46,493 nucleotides of DNA from Microbacterium azadirachtae (GCF_000956545.1 NZ_JYIT01000055.1:1-46493); one strand, 5' to 3'; shown: positions 6,821 to 15,320, counted from the first letter of the stretch. The notes: a model not told the origin generated them from the letters alone. Translations and numbers: made by a program.

Positions 6821-8266
6821 ATGAGCACCGTGGATCCGTCCGTCCGCCGCTTCCCCGACGGGTTCCTGTTCGGAGCCGCCACCGCCGCCTATCAGATCGA
6901 GGGCGCCGCGTTCGAAGACGGCCGCACCGCCTCGATCTGGGATGCGTTCGCGCGCGTGCCGGGAGCCGTGCAGAACGGCGACACCGGCGACGTGGCGTGC
7001 GACCATTACCACCGCTACGCCGACGACGTGCGGCTCATGACCGACCTCGGGCTGCAGGCGTATCGCTTCTCGACGTCGTGGGCGCGCGTGCGGCCCGACG
7101 GCGGCGCGGTCAACCCCGCCGGGATCGCGTTCTACGACCGCCTCGTCGACGAGCTGCTCGCGAACGGGATCGTGCCGTGGCTCACGCTGTACCACTGGGA
7201 CCTGCCGCAGGCGCTGGAGGAGAAGGGGGGCTGGACCTCGCGCGACACCGCGGACCGCTTCGTCGAGTACGCGCTCAGCGTGCACGACGTCCTCGGCGAC
7301 CGCGTGCAGCACTGGACCACCCTCAACGAGCCGTGGTGCTCGTCGTTCCTCTCGTACACCGCGGGCGTGCACGCCCCCGGCCGGCTCAGCATCGAGGACG
7401 GCATGCTCGCCGCCCACCACCTGCTGCTCGCCCACGGCCGCACGATCCGGGAGCTGCGCGCGCGGGATCCGAAGCTCGACCTCGGGATCACCCTCAACCT
7501 CACCGTCGCCGATCCCGCCGACGCGCGCGACCCCGCCGACGTCGACGCCGCCCGTCGCATCGACGGACAGTTCAACCGCTGGTTCCTGGATCCGGTCCTG
7601 CGCGGCGCCTACCCGGCCGACGTCGTGTCCGACATCAGGGACGTCGATCCGGAGGCCGTGCGCCGCTGGGCGGCGGCGATCCAGGAGGGCGATCTCGACA
7701 CGATCGCCGCACCCCTGGACTGCCTGGGCGTCAACTACTACCACGGCGAGCTGCTGTCCGGCTCGCCCCAGCCCGGCAGCGAGGGCACCCCGCACGACGG
7801 CGGTGGTGACGGCGCGAACGCCCGGCCCACGCGGTCCCCGTTCCCCGCAGCCGACGATGTGCACTGGGTCGAGCGTGGCCTGCCCCGCACCGGCATGGAC
7901 TGGGAGGTGCAGCCCGAGGGGCTCACCCGCCTGCTGCGGCGTCTCGGCACCGAGTACGCACCGGGCCTGCCCCTCTACGTGACCGAGAACGGATCCGCCT
8001 ACGACGACGTGCTGGAGGACGGACGGGTCCACGACCCCGAGCGGGAGATGTTCCTGCGCGAGCACGTCGCCGCGACGTACGACGCGATCGAGGAGGGCGT
8101 GGACGTGCGGGGCTACTTCGCGTGGTCGCTGCTGGACAACTACGAGTGGTCCTGGGGGTACGACAAGCGGTTCGGGATCGTGCGGGTCGACTACGACACC
8201 CAGGAGCGGATCGTGAAGGACTCGGGGCTCGAGTACGCCCGGATCATCGCGGCACGGGCGGTCTGA
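6821..8266 (+). CDS. GH1 beta-glucosidase
   Basis: Family 1 glycoside hydrolase, 481 aa, without signal peptide, so it acts on imported disaccharides such as cellobiose. Seen: FPDGFLFGAATAAYQIEG at the N-terminus, acid/base Glu170 in TLNEPW, and nucleophile Glu389 in YVTENGSAYDD. The end (SLLDNYEWSWGYDKRFGIVRVDY) is also typical. A short low-complexity loop (GTPHDGGGDGANARP, about 322-336) sits near the active-site rim and is probably lineage-specific. ATG at 6821 is chosen by GAAGGAG; an ATG at 6811 is in another frame. The CebR-type operator upstream and the LacI gene three bases downstream make this a cello-oligosaccharide-controlled unit like bglC/cebR, although the cebEFG importer is not here. 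Confidence 0.95.
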   Translation: MSTVDPSVRRFPDGFLFGAATAAYQIEGAAFEDGRTASIWDAFARVPGAVQNGDTGDVACDHYHRYADDVRLMTDLGLQAYRFSTSWARVRPDGGAVNPAGIAFYDRLVDELLANGIVPWLTLYHWDLPQALEEKGGWTSRDTADRFVEYALSVHDVLGDRVQHWTTLNEPWCSSFLSYTAGVHAPGRLSIEDGMLAAHHLLLAHGRTIRELRARDPKLDLGITLNLTVADPADARDPADVDAARRIDGQFNRWFLDPVLRGAYPADVVSDIRDVDPEAVRRWAAAIQEGDLDTIAAPLDCLGVNYYHGELLSGSPQPGSEGTPHDGGGDGANARPTRSPFPAADDVHWVERGLPRTGMDWEVQPEGLTRLLRRLGTEYAPGLPLYVTENGSAYDDVLEDGRVHDPEREMFLREHVAATYDAIEEGVDVRGYFAWSLLDNYEWSWGYDKRFGIVRVDYDTQERIVKDSGLEYARIIAARAV

Positions 8267-8269
8267 GCG

Positions 8270-9337
8270 ATGGCGGCGCGCGCGGGGAGCGGATCCGGCG
8301 AGGCGCCTGCGCCGGATCCGATCCGGTCCGGGCGGGCGACCATCGAGGAGGTCGCGGCGGCGGCCGGGGTCTCCCGTTCGACCGTGTCCCGAGTGGTGAA
8401 CGGTGCCACCGCCGTGAGCCCCGAGGCGCTCACGGCGGTGCAGGACGCGATCGCCCGGCTGGGCTACGTGCCGAACCGGGCGGCCCGCTCGCTCGCGCTG
8501 CGGCAGACGCACGCGATCGCCCTCGTCGTGCCGGAGGACACCCGGCGCTTCTTCGGCGATCCGTACTTCGGCGCGGTCGTGGCGGGCATCAGCGACAGGA
8601 TCGCCCGCTCGGACTACATCCTGAACCTGCTCATCGCCAGTGACGACCCGGGCGGCCGGATGACCGGCTTCGTGCGCAACGGCGGCGTCGACGGCGCGAT
8701 CATCCTGTCGCACCACACGAGCGACGCGTTCGTCGACCGTATCGTCGAGGCCGTACCCGTGGTCTTCGGAGGACGCCGCTCCGGCGGGGGCGGGGAGGAC
8801 TGGTTCGTGGACGTGGACAACGTCGCCGGCGCCCGGCAGGCCGTCGGACATCTGCGGGACACGGGCCGGCGACGCATCGCGACGGTGACCGGCCCGCTGT
8901 CGATGGCAGGTGCCGTGGACCGTCTCGCCGGCTTCCGGGACGCGCTGGCCGAGGCGGGGCTCACGCCGTTCGCCGAGATCACGGGGGACTACTCCGAGGC
9001 CGGCGGCGTACGGGCCGCGCAGGAGCTGCTCGCCCGCGCCGCCGGGCCGGGCGGCGAACTGCCCGACGCCGTCTTCGCGGCGAGCGATCTGATGGCCCGG
9101 GGCGTGCTGCGCACACTGCGGAGCGCGGGGGTGCGCGTTCCCGAGGACGTCGCGATCGTGGGGTTCGACGACTCCGCGGTGGCCCTGTCGACCGACCCGC
9201 CGCTGACCACGGTCCGTCAGCCGATGCACGCGCAGGGCGAGGCCCTCGCCGGGGTGCTCATCGACCGCCTCACCGGATCCGCGCCGCCCCGGCGCACGAT
9301 CCTCGGCACCGAGCTCGTGGTGCGCGGCTCGGCCTGA
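8270..9337 (+). CDS. LacI-family repressor, CebR-like
   Basis: 355 aa. The DNA-binding headpiece is at about residues 23-75 (ATIEEVAAAAGVSRSTVSRVVNGATAVSPEA, hinge RAARSLA), followed by a periplasmic-binding-protein-like sugar domain (ALVVPEDTRRFFGDPYFGAVVAGI, VDVDNVAGARQAVGHL, AIVGFDDSAVAL, TTVRQPMHAQG). It begins three bases after the beta-glucosidase stop, so both are made from one transcript and the repressor controls its own supply. The only perfect TGGGAGCGCTCCCA site I see in the window is at 6641-6654, in front of this unit. Inference: cellobiose or a similar disaccharide releases it. A GC-rich hairpin follows the gene. Confidence 0.93.
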   Translation: MAARAGSGSGEAPAPDPIRSGRATIEEVAAAAGVSRSTVSRVVNGATAVSPEALTAVQDAIARLGYVPNRAARSLALRQTHAIALVVPEDTRRFFGDPYFGAVVAGISDRIARSDYILNLLIASDDPGGRMTGFVRNGGVDGAIILSHHTSDAFVDRIVEAVPVVFGGRRSGGGGEDWFVDVDNVAGARQAVGHLRDTGRRRIATVTGPLSMAGAVDRLAGFRDALAEAGLTPFAEITGDYSEAGGVRAAQELLARAAGPGGELPDAVFAASDLMARGVLRTLRSAGVRVPEDVAIVGFDDSAVALSTDPPLTTVRQPMHAQGEALAGVLIDRLTGSAPPRRTILGTELVVRGSA

Positions 9338-9349
9338 GGCGCCGAGGCG

Positions 9350-9387
9350 CGCCCCGCCTCCGGGCCGGGGGACCGGGAGGCGGGGCG
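9350..9387. terminator. Bidirectional GC-rich hairpin
   Basis: Arms 9350-9361 (CGCCCCGCCTCC) and 9376-9387 (GGAGGCGGGGCG) with a 14-base loop, between two convergent genes. Confidence 0.75.
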
Positions 9388-9425
9388 TCGGCCGCCGAAG
9401 TCCCCAGCACTCCGGCGTCCCACGA

Positions 9426-10502
9426 TCACCCTCCGAAGGATCGCAGGAGGTTCCCCCCGAACAGCGCGAACGCGGTGATCCCGGCCGAGAGGATCACCGC
9501 CGCCGCGGTGGCGGCGACGGCGAGCAGGGACACGCCCTGCCCGCCCAGGCGCTGTCCGCCCAGACCGATCGTGACGCCCTCCGCGTGCGCGATCTGTCGG
9601 GCGGTCTCGTCGCGGTAGGCGGCCGTCCGCGCCGCGAGGCGGCGGTGCAGCTCCTCCGCGAGCTCGATGATCCCGCGCATGACGTCCGGCTCGTCGAAGC
9701 GGGTGCGCGCGGGAAGGTACAGGTAGGCGCGGTCCTCGACGAGCTCGAGCTCGCCGCCCGAGCCGAGATCGAGGACGCGGGCCATGAGATCCGGCGTGAA
9801 GAGGTAGAGCGCGTCGCGCTGATACCCCTCGGGCACGAGCAGCTGGAATGTCGTCGCGAAATGGCCTTCGAGATCCATGCGCGCGCCGCGCAGCCCGAGC
9901 GTCGGCACGATGCTGCGGCGCCGGTTGCGCAGCACGATGTGCGGGACCTTGGCGGCCAGCGGGAGCTCGACGAAGGCGAAGGGGCGCTGCAGGGTCGCCC
10001 CCTCGTCGCGGCTGCCGACCGAGTGCGCCGTGCCGAGCTCGAACGGGATCCGCGGATCGTCGGACGCCACGACGCCACGCTCGACTGAGCGCCGCATCCG
10101 GGCGAACGCCCCGCCGGGCCGGCGGGTGCCCTGCAGCAGGTCGGCGTAGGCCCAGCCGTTCGTCCAGGCGAAGAGCGCGAGCTTGGTGCGGCGGGACAGC
10201 GCCACGGCGTACCAGAGGAAGCCGGCGGCGCCGAGCAGCCCGTAGCCCACCCCGAACGCGGCGATCAGCGGCACCCGCGCGAGAACGCCGATCCGTCCCA
10301 GCCACCAGAGCCCGACGACGATCGCCGCGGTGAGCAGGAGCACGCCCGCGAGCACCACGAGGAAGCGCCGATGCAGGGGGATCCCGGCCGCGCGCTCATA
10401 ACCGAGCAGGGTGCGGATGCCCGGTGCGGAGCGCAGCGGCGAGAGGTCGACGCGGATCGGATCCGCAGGGGGCACGGGTGCGCTCGGTGTCGCCCCGGTC
10501 AC
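9426..10502 (-). CDS. Uncharacterised membrane protein
   Basis: 358 aa. Two adjacent hydrophobic helices lie at about 48-70 (FLVVLAGVLLLTAAIVVGLWWL) and 77-102. A soluble domain of roughly 200 residues follows, with PFAFVELPLAAKVPHIVLRNRR and YQRDALYLFTPDLMARVLDLG. A last helix is at about 329-350. I have seen similar proteins in Micrococcales with no assigned role. The GTG at 10502 overlaps the stop of the DUF1266 gene (GTGA), so the pair is translationally coupled. A longer open frame upstream is only a shadow of the DUF1266 gene. Confidence 0.75.
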   Translation of the reverse strand: MTGATPSAPVPPADPIRVDLSPLRSAPGIRTLLGYERAAGIPLHRRFLVVLAGVLLLTAAIVVGLWWLGRIGVLARVPLIAAFGVGYGLLGAAGFLWYAVALSRRTKLALFAWTNGWAYADLLQGTRRPGGAFARMRRSVERGVVASDDPRIPFELGTAHSVGSRDEGATLQRPFAFVELPLAAKVPHIVLRNRRRSIVPTLGLRGARMDLEGHFATTFQLLVPEGYQRDALYLFTPDLMARVLDLGSGGELELVEDRAYLYLPARTRFDEPDVMRGIIELAEELHRRLAARTAAYRDETARQIAHAEGVTIGLGGQRLGGQGVSLLAVAATAAAVILSAGITAFALFGGNLLRSFGG

Positions 10503-11374
10503 CCGATCCGCCAGGGCAGGCTCGCCCAGGGGCCGTTGCGCTTGGCGGTCGCGGCGGCCTTGAAGTCGCTCCACCCGTCGCCGAAGCGGTCGAAGGTCTT
10601 CTCGCCGATCGTGCCGTCGCTCCAGTGCATGACGCGACCGACGATGTAGCTGAGGCCGAAGTCGGCCCAGGAGGTGAACCCGGGACGTCCCTCCTCGTTG
10701 ATCCGGCGGATGAGGGCGCGCGCCTCCGGCACCTCGGCGTAGCCGAGCGCGACGCCCCACGTCGCGAGGGCGACGGCCTGCCCGAGCGCGTAGGCGTCGA
10801 GGGTGCGCACGTACACGTCGGGCGTCACGATGTCCTTGCCGACGAGCTTGCGCACCTGCGCCTCGACGCCCTCGATCGCGGCGACGAATCCCCGGGCGTC
10901 GCGCTTGTCGCCGCCGGCCTCGACGATCGCGGCGATCCACTCCTTCGACCGGGGGACGCGGCCGAGGCGCTGAGCGAGCTCGGACCGGATCGACAGACAG
11001 GAGACCCACAGGTCGCGGCGACGACGGCCGTTGACGAGGCGCTCGATCCCGGCGAGCCACTGCTCGCGGTCCGGCACGCCCCACATCTCGACGAGCTGCT
11101 TCTTCTCGTTCGCCGTCAGCGCGGGGGCGGTGGGGTCGTTCCAGGGGCCGGACGGCTGGTTCACGATCTGCAGGAAGCCGAGGGCGATCTCGTTCGCCTC
11201 GCGGTCATCCGTCGAGTACTGCTCGGAGGGCTTGACCTTCGCGGCGGGCATGAGCCAGACCACGAGGATGAGGAGCACCACGACCCCGACGATCACCCAC
11301 ACCCACCACTGGGCGGCGAGCCAGCCGAGGATGCTGCCGAGGTCGTTCAGGTCCACGCGGGCGCTGCCGTGCAT
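10499..11374 (-). CDS. DUF1266 domain protein, membrane-anchored
   Basis: 291 aa. One hydrophobic helix near the N-terminus (about 19-42, WWVWVIVGVVVLLILVVWLM) anchors a soluble domain whose C-terminal half has the DUF1266 pattern: a Tyr/Trp-containing helix (YALGQAVALATWGVALGYAEVPEARALI) followed by FTSWADFGLSYIVGRVMHW. Function unknown; related proteins occur beside other membrane proteins and toxin-like genes, but no such partner is visible here. Upstream GGAGG at about eight bases supports the ATG. The promoter is shared with the divergent tetR gene, whose palindromic operator would sit over it. Confidence 0.85.
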   Translation of the reverse strand: MHGSARVDLNDLGSILGWLAAQWWVWVIVGVVVLLILVVWLMPAAKVKPSEQYSTDDREANEIALGFLQIVNQPSGPWNDPTAPALTANEKKQLVEMWGVPDREQWLAGIERLVNGRRRRDLWVSCLSIRSELAQRLGRVPRSKEWIAAIVEAGGDKRDARGFVAAIEGVEAQVRKLVGKDIVTPDVYVRTLDAYALGQAVALATWGVALGYAEVPEARALIRRINEEGRPGFTSWADFGLSYIVGRVMHWSDGTIGEKTFDRFGDGWSDFKAAATAKRNGPWASLPWRIG

Positions 11375-11405
11375 GGGTGTTCCTCCGTGGGGGATTCTCG
11401 TAGGT

Positions 11406-11430
11406 TGAATACGTATTCAGTCATTAATGT
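11406..11430. promoter_or_regulatory. TetR-type operator in divergent promoter region
   Basis: TGAATACGTATTCA (11406-11419) is a perfect 14-bp palindrome, clearly AT-richer than its surroundings, between the divergent DUF1266 and tetR genes. TAATGT at 11425-11430 may be the -10 of tetR. The TetR protein encoded next door is the natural candidate to bind it. Confidence 0.75.
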
Positions 11431-11476
11431 AGCGAAAGGATCCGTCACCCGGCAACGGACCCGGAAGGCGCCGCAC

Positions 11477-12175
11477 ATGGCACGCTCCCCGGAGCAGAAC
11501 CGCCTGGCCAGGGAGCGCTCGCATGAGGCCCTGCTGCAGGCCGCGATCGACGTGTTCGCCGAACGCGGCATCGAGGGCGCCACGATCGCCGACATCACGG
11601 GTCGCGCCGGCGTCGCGCAGGGCATGGTCAATTACTACTTCGGAGGCAAGGAGCAGCTCGTCGAGGCCGTGATCGACCGCTGGTTCGCGATGCTCCTCGG
11701 GATCGCGCGCGGCGAGGGGATGGATGCGCCCGCGGCCTCTCCCGCACCCGCGGAGGACGCGCCCGCCGAAGTGCGGCTGGCGGCCATCATCGACACCGCG
11801 CTCGGCATGACCGCGGTCGCGCTGCCGCTGCAGCGCGTGGTCGTCGCCCTGCAGCAGCAGCCGGCGACCCGGGCCCTGTTCGCGGCCGCCGAGCAGCGCC
11901 ACATCGCCGGCGTGGCCGCCGCGGAGGACGCGGTCCGCGGGATCTTCCGGGAGCGCGGTGCCGACGACCCCGCCATGGAGGAGATCATGCTGCGCAGCGT
12001 GCTCGACGGCATCGTCGGGCAGTGCATCATCTACGGCGAGTCCTACCCGCTCGAGGCGGCGCGCCGGTGGGTGCACCGCAGCTACGGGCTGCCCGAGCCC
12101 GTCGCCCCGCTCCCGGGGACGACGACACCCGTGCCGGACTCGGGATCCGAGCCGCGGGCACGGGCTTCGCGCTGA
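11477..12175 (+). CDS. TetR-family transcriptional regulator
   Basis: 232 aa. N-terminal TetR helix-turn-helix (ALLQAAIDVFAERGIEGATIADITGRAGVAQGMVNYYFGGKEQLVEAVIDRW, about residues 18-67). The ligand domain is helical, with a low-complexity Ala/Pro stretch at about 83-96; the NYYF end of the recognition region and the later GQCIIYGES segment recall BetI-like regulators. It is divergent from the DUF1266/membrane-protein operon and likely represses it and itself through the palindrome at 11406-11419. Its stop codon directly abuts that of the convergent permease. Confidence 0.92.
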   Translation: MARSPEQNRLARERSHEALLQAAIDVFAERGIEGATIADITGRAGVAQGMVNYYFGGKEQLVEAVIDRWFAMLLGIARGEGMDAPAASPAPAEDAPAEVRLAAIIDTALGMTAVALPLQRVVVALQQQPATRALFAAAEQRHIAGVAAAEDAVRGIFRERGADDPAMEEIMLRSVLDGIVGQCIIYGESYPLEAARRWVHRSYGLPEPVAPLPGTTTPVPDSGSEPRARASR

Positions 12176-13522
12176 TCAGGCCGGGTCGCCGCCCATCGGG
12201 CCGACCGCCTCGAGGGGCCGCGGGTCGTCCGCGCCGCTCTTGCGCAACCGCGCGATCGCGTTGCCGCCGTGGTAGATGACGATCGCGGCGACGGTGGCGA
12301 TCACGATGCCGCCGAGCATGAAGCCCGAGTCCTTGATCGAGATCGAGAAGCCGCCGACGGCGATGATGAGCGCGACGGCCGCCGTGTACTGGTTCACCGG
12401 ACGGGAGAAGTCGACGCGGTTGTCGACCCAGATCTTGATGCCGATCACGCCGATGAGACCGTAGAGCCCGGTGGTGATGCCGCCGAGCACGCCCGCGGGC
12501 ACCGAGTTGATGATCGCGCCGAACTTGGGCGAGAGGCTGAGCAGGATGGCCGCGATGCCGGCGACCCAGTACGCCGCGGTCGAGTAGACGCGGGTGGACG
12601 CCATCACTCCGATGTTCTCGCCGTAGGTCGTCGTCCCGGATCCGCCGAAGAAGCCGGCGAGCGTGGTGGAGACGCCGTCGGCGATGAGAGCCTTGCCGGT
12701 CTGCGCGTTGATCTGCGGATCCTCGACCATCGTGGCGACGCCGCGCACGTGGCCGACGTTCTCGGCGATCAGCACGAGCACGACGGGGAGGAACATCGCG
12801 ATGCCGCTCCACACCGTGGGGGTGCCGAAGTCCGGGAGGTGGAAGGTCGGCAGGCCCACCCAGGCCGCCTTGTCGACCGCGGAGAAGTCGAGCTCGCCGC
12901 GGAACGCCGCGAAGACGTAGCCGGCGATCACGCCGAGGAAGATCGAGATCCGCCCGAGGAATCCGCGGAACAGCACCGCGAACACGATCGTGATCGCCAG
13001 CGTGAAGGTCGCCGTGACCGGGGCCTTGGCGAAGTTGCCGTAGGCGGCGCCGGCGAGGTTGAAACCGATGAGCGCGACGATCGTGCCGGCCAGCACGGGC
13101 GGCAGGAAGCGGTCGACCCACTTGACGCCGGCGACGTGCACGACGACGCCGATGAGGGCGAGCAGCACGCCGACCGAGACGATGCCGGCCAGCGCGGCGC
13201 CGATCCCCTTGTCGGCGCCCGTCGCGTGCGCCGCCGTCGCGGCGGTGACCGGGGCGATGAACGCGAACGAGGATCCGAGGTAGCTGGGCAGCTTGTTGCG
13301 CGTGATCAGCAGGAACAGGATCGTGCCCACGCCGCTGAACAGCAGTGTGGTGGGCACGGGGAATCCGGTGAGGATCGGCACCAGGAACGTGGCGCCGAAC
13401 ATCGCCACGACGTGCTGCACGCCGATCGCGATCGTGGCGGGCCAGTTCAGGCGCTCGTCGGGGCGGACGACGGCACCGGGCTCGACGGTGCGTCCGTCGC
13501 CGTGCAGGGACCACAGGGCCAT
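12176..13522 (-). CDS. NCS2 uracil/xanthine permease (UraA-like)
   Basis: 448-aa nucleobase:cation symporter of the inner membrane, with about 12-14 hydrophobic segments. Family marks: SSFAFIAPVTAA, an Ala-Glu-Asn-Val-Gly-His in helix 8 where UraA has its substrate Glu, and TTYGENIGVMASTRVYST, the NCS2 signature in the uracil-permease version. The start is ATG at 13522, behind GAGGAG; the frame extends 12 codons further without support. A role in uracil or purine uptake fits its place beside purC and apt. Ends exactly where the convergent tetR ends; the two stop codons form TGATCA. Confidence 0.92.
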   Translation of the reverse strand: MALWSLHGDGRTVEPGAVVRPDERLNWPATIAIGVQHVVAMFGATFLVPILTGFPVPTTLLFSGVGTILFLLITRNKLPSYLGSSFAFIAPVTAATAAHATGADKGIGAALAGIVSVGVLLALIGVVVHVAGVKWVDRFLPPVLAGTIVALIGFNLAGAAYGNFAKAPVTATFTLAITIVFAVLFRGFLGRISIFLGVIAGYVFAAFRGELDFSAVDKAAWVGLPTFHLPDFGTPTVWSGIAMFLPVVLVLIAENVGHVRGVATMVEDPQINAQTGKALIADGVSTTLAGFFGGSGTTTYGENIGVMASTRVYSTAAYWVAGIAAILLSLSPKFGAIINSVPAGVLGGITTGLYGLIGVIGIKIWVDNRVDFSRPVNQYTAAVALIIAVGGFSISIKDSGFMLGGIVIATVAAIVIYHGGNAIARLRKSGADDPRPLEAVGPMGGDPA

Positions 13523-13610
13523 GCGGGCTCCTCGGGATCGGGGGAAGGGGCTGCCCAAACCCTATCCTGGGCGTTCCCTGGGCGCGGGAGCGCGGCGCCC
13601 CGCCCCCGTG

Positions 13611-13679
13611 TTCCGTCTGTTTGCGTCAAACCGTGGGATCTGGGCCTCCGGGCCCCCGGTTCGACGCAAATAGACGGAA
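13611..13679. terminator. 22-bp-arm palindrome after purC
   Basis: Arms 13611-13632 and 13658-13679 match at 20 of 22 positions (TTCCGTCTRTTTGCGTC...), around a 25-base GC-rich loop. It lies 12 bases past the purC stop (minus strand) and before the promoterless start side of the permease gene. Longer than a normal intrinsic terminator. Confidence 0.75.
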
Positions 13680-13691
13680 GAGGGGATCCGG

Positions 13692-14591
13692 TCAGGCCGT
13701 GAGGCGGTGCAGCAGCTCCGCGTAGCGCTCGGCCGTCCGGGCCACGACGTCGGCGGGCAGCGCGGGCGGGGTGCCCTGCTTGTCCCAGTGCGCGGCGAGC
13801 CAGTCGCGCACGATCTGCTTGTCGAAGCTCGCCATGCGCTCGGCGGGCGTGGATCCGGTGCGCCAGGCCTCGGCGTCCCAGTACCGGGACGAGTCGCTCG
13901 TGAGCACCTCGTCGGCGAGGCGCAGCACGCCGTCCTCGCCTGCACTGAGCCCCGTCGAAGGTTCGACGCCGAACTCGAACTTCGTGTCCGCGAGGATCAG
14001 GCCGCGCTCCGCGGCGAGGGCCGCAGCCCGGCGGTACACCGCGAGCGAGACGTCGCGCAGCTGCGCGGCGCGCTCGGCGCCGACGAGCTCCTCGGTGCGG
14101 GCGAACGTGATGTTCTCGTCGTGCTCGCCCATCGGCGCCTTGTAGGCAGGGGTGAACAGCGGCTCGGGCAGGCGGTCGCCGTTCTGCAGGCCGGCGGGCA
14201 GCGGGATGCCGCACACGGTGCCTTCGGCCTGGTACTCCGCCCATCCGGATCCGGTGAGGTAGCCGCGCACGACGCACTCGATCGGCAGCATCTCGAGCTT
14301 CCTCGCGAGCATCGCGCGGTCGGCGACCTCGGCGGGGATCTCGCCGGCGACGAGGTGGTTCGGGATCGGGTCGGATCCTTCCGCGAGGCGGTCGAACCAC
14401 CAGCGGCTGAGCGCGGTGAGCAGCGCGCCCTTCTGCGGGATCCCGGGCTCGAGCGCGAAGTCGAAGGCGCTCACCCGGTCGCTCGCGACGACGAGCAGCC
14501 GCTCGTCGGACGGATCCTCCGGCGAGTACAGGTCGCGGACCTTGCCGGAGTAGAGGTGACGCCAGCCGGGGAGATCGAGGGGTGTGCTCAC
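13692..14591 (-). CDS. purC: Phosphoribosylaminoimidazole-succinocarboxamide synthase
   Basis: SAICAR synthetase, 299 aa: CAIR + aspartate + ATP gives SAICAR, a middle step of IMP synthesis. Seen: HLYSGKVRDLY (nucleotide-binding N-terminus), VVASDRVSAFD, VVRGYLTGSGWAEY, DENITF, ADTKFEFG and LADEVLTSDSSRYW. The start is GTG at 14591, with GATAAT six bases upstream. Odd feature: between KFEFG and the LADEV strand, residues 211-217 (PSTGLSA) are encoded by 13941-13961, a 21-base piece that resembles the tandem repeat inside purF and begins in the same frame with CCT TCG. It lies in a hairpin loop of the fold, so activity is probably kept. Confidence 0.96.
   Translation of the reverse strand: MSTPLDLPGWRHLYSGKVRDLYSPEDPSDERLLVVASDRVSAFDFALEPGIPQKGALLTALSRWWFDRLAEGSDPIPNHLVAGEIPAEVADRAMLARKLEMLPIECVVRGYLTGSGWAEYQAEGTVCGIPLPAGLQNGDRLPEPLFTPAYKAPMGEHDENITFARTEELVGAERAAQLRDVSLAVYRRAAALAAERGLILADTKFEFGVEPSTGLSAGEDGVLRLADEVLTSDSSRYWDAEAWRTGSTPAERMASFDKQIVRDWLAAHWDKQGTPPALPADVVARTAERYAELLHRLTA
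13941..13961 (-). repeat. Single 21-bp repeat copy inside purC
   Basis: On the purC strand it begins CCTTCGACGGGGCTCAG, exactly seven codons. It shares CCTTCGA...CTCAG with the five-copy repeat in purF. Confidence 0.7.
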
Positions 14592-14603
14592 GCGTCCATT
14601 ATC
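14592..14603 (-). promoter_or_regulatory. -10 of purC
   Basis: GATAAT (14603 to 14598, minus strand), six bases, then GTG. Confidence 0.5.
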
Positions 14604-14639
14604 GCGGTGCCCGGAGCGGCCGATGTCCGAGGCCGCGCG

Positions 14640-14651
14640 TAGGGTGCACGG
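14640..14651 (+). promoter_or_regulatory. Leaderless-type -10 of the acetyltransferase gene
   Basis: TAGGGT at 14640-14645, six bases, then GTG at 14652. Identical hexamer and spacing to the element at 3408. Confidence 0.55.
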
Positions 14652-15233
14652 GTGAGCGCCGCCGACCCCTCCGAGATCACCACCGACCGACTCCTGCTGA
14701 GCAGGCCTGTGCCCGGCGACCTCGCCGCGGTGTTCCGGATCCACGCCGATCCGCGGGTGTGGACGCACTTCCCGAGCCTTCGGCCCTCGGATCCCGAGGA
14801 GATCGAGACGATGATGGCGCGCTGGCGGCGCAGCTGGGAGCGCGCCGGGCTCGGCACCTGGACGGTGCGGCTGCGCGAGACCGGCGAGATGATCGGCAAC
14901 GGCGGCTGCACGCTGCTCGCGCCCGACCCCGACGATCCCGCGGCGCACGTGTGGAACCTCGGCTACCGGCTCTCGGCCGACCACCACGGCCACGGCTACG
15001 CGACCGAGCTCGCCCGCGCGGCGCGGACCGCGGCGGCCGGGATCGCCCCCGAGCGCCCGGTGATCGCCTACCTGGTCGAGCACAACCGCGCCTCCGCGGC
15101 GGTCGCGGAGAAGGCGGGGCTGACCCTCGTGCACCGCGCTCCCGACGCGGGCAATCCCGATCCCGCCGTGATGCGGCTGGTCTACGCCGACCGCGCGCTG
15201 ACCGACGCCCAGCTCGCCACGGCCCTGCGGTGA
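14652..15233 (+). CDS. GNAT-family N-acetyltransferase (RimJ/RimL type)
   Basis: 193 aa. The pattern is that of the RimJ/L branch: ITTDRLLLSRPVPGDLAAVFRIHADPRVW at the N-terminus, GEMIGNGGCTLL, NLGYRLSADHHGHGYATELARAA (the acetyl-CoA loop, normally RxxGxG/A, here HHGHGYA) and VEHNRASAAVAEKAGL. It transfers an acetyl group from acetyl-CoA to an unknown amine. Divergent from purC with 60 bases between, so the two promoters are back to back. Start GTG chosen by the -10 spacing. Confidence 0.88.
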   Translation: MSAADPSEITTDRLLLSRPVPGDLAAVFRIHADPRVWTHFPSLRPSDPEEIETMMARWRRSWERAGLGTWTVRLRETGEMIGNGGCTLLAPDPDDPAAHVWNLGYRLSADHHGHGYATELARAARTAAAGIAPERPVIAYLVEHNRASAAVAEKAGLTLVHRAPDAGNPDPAVMRLVYADRALTDAQLATALR

Positions 15234-15271
15234 GCGGCGGATCCGGGCTGGTGCCGGCGGGCGTTCCGGCG

Positions 15272-15309
15272 TATAGTCCAACACGGATAGTCCACATGGA
15301 CTAGTTGGA
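15272..15309 (+). promoter_or_regulatory. PadR operator and promoter
   Basis: TATAGT (15272-15277) is a good -10. TAGTCCA occurs at 15274-15280 and again at 15288-15294, where it pairs with TGGACTA (15297-15303) over a two-base centre. An outer pair TCCAAC/GTTGGA frames it. The arrangement suggests autoregulation by the PadR protein encoded next. Confidence 0.75.
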
Positions 15310-15320
15310 ATGGAGTGAAC

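Noticed and set aside
6689..9229. An 846-codon minus-strand frame over the GH1 and LacI genes
   Set aside because: Shadow of two well-supported plus-strand genes.
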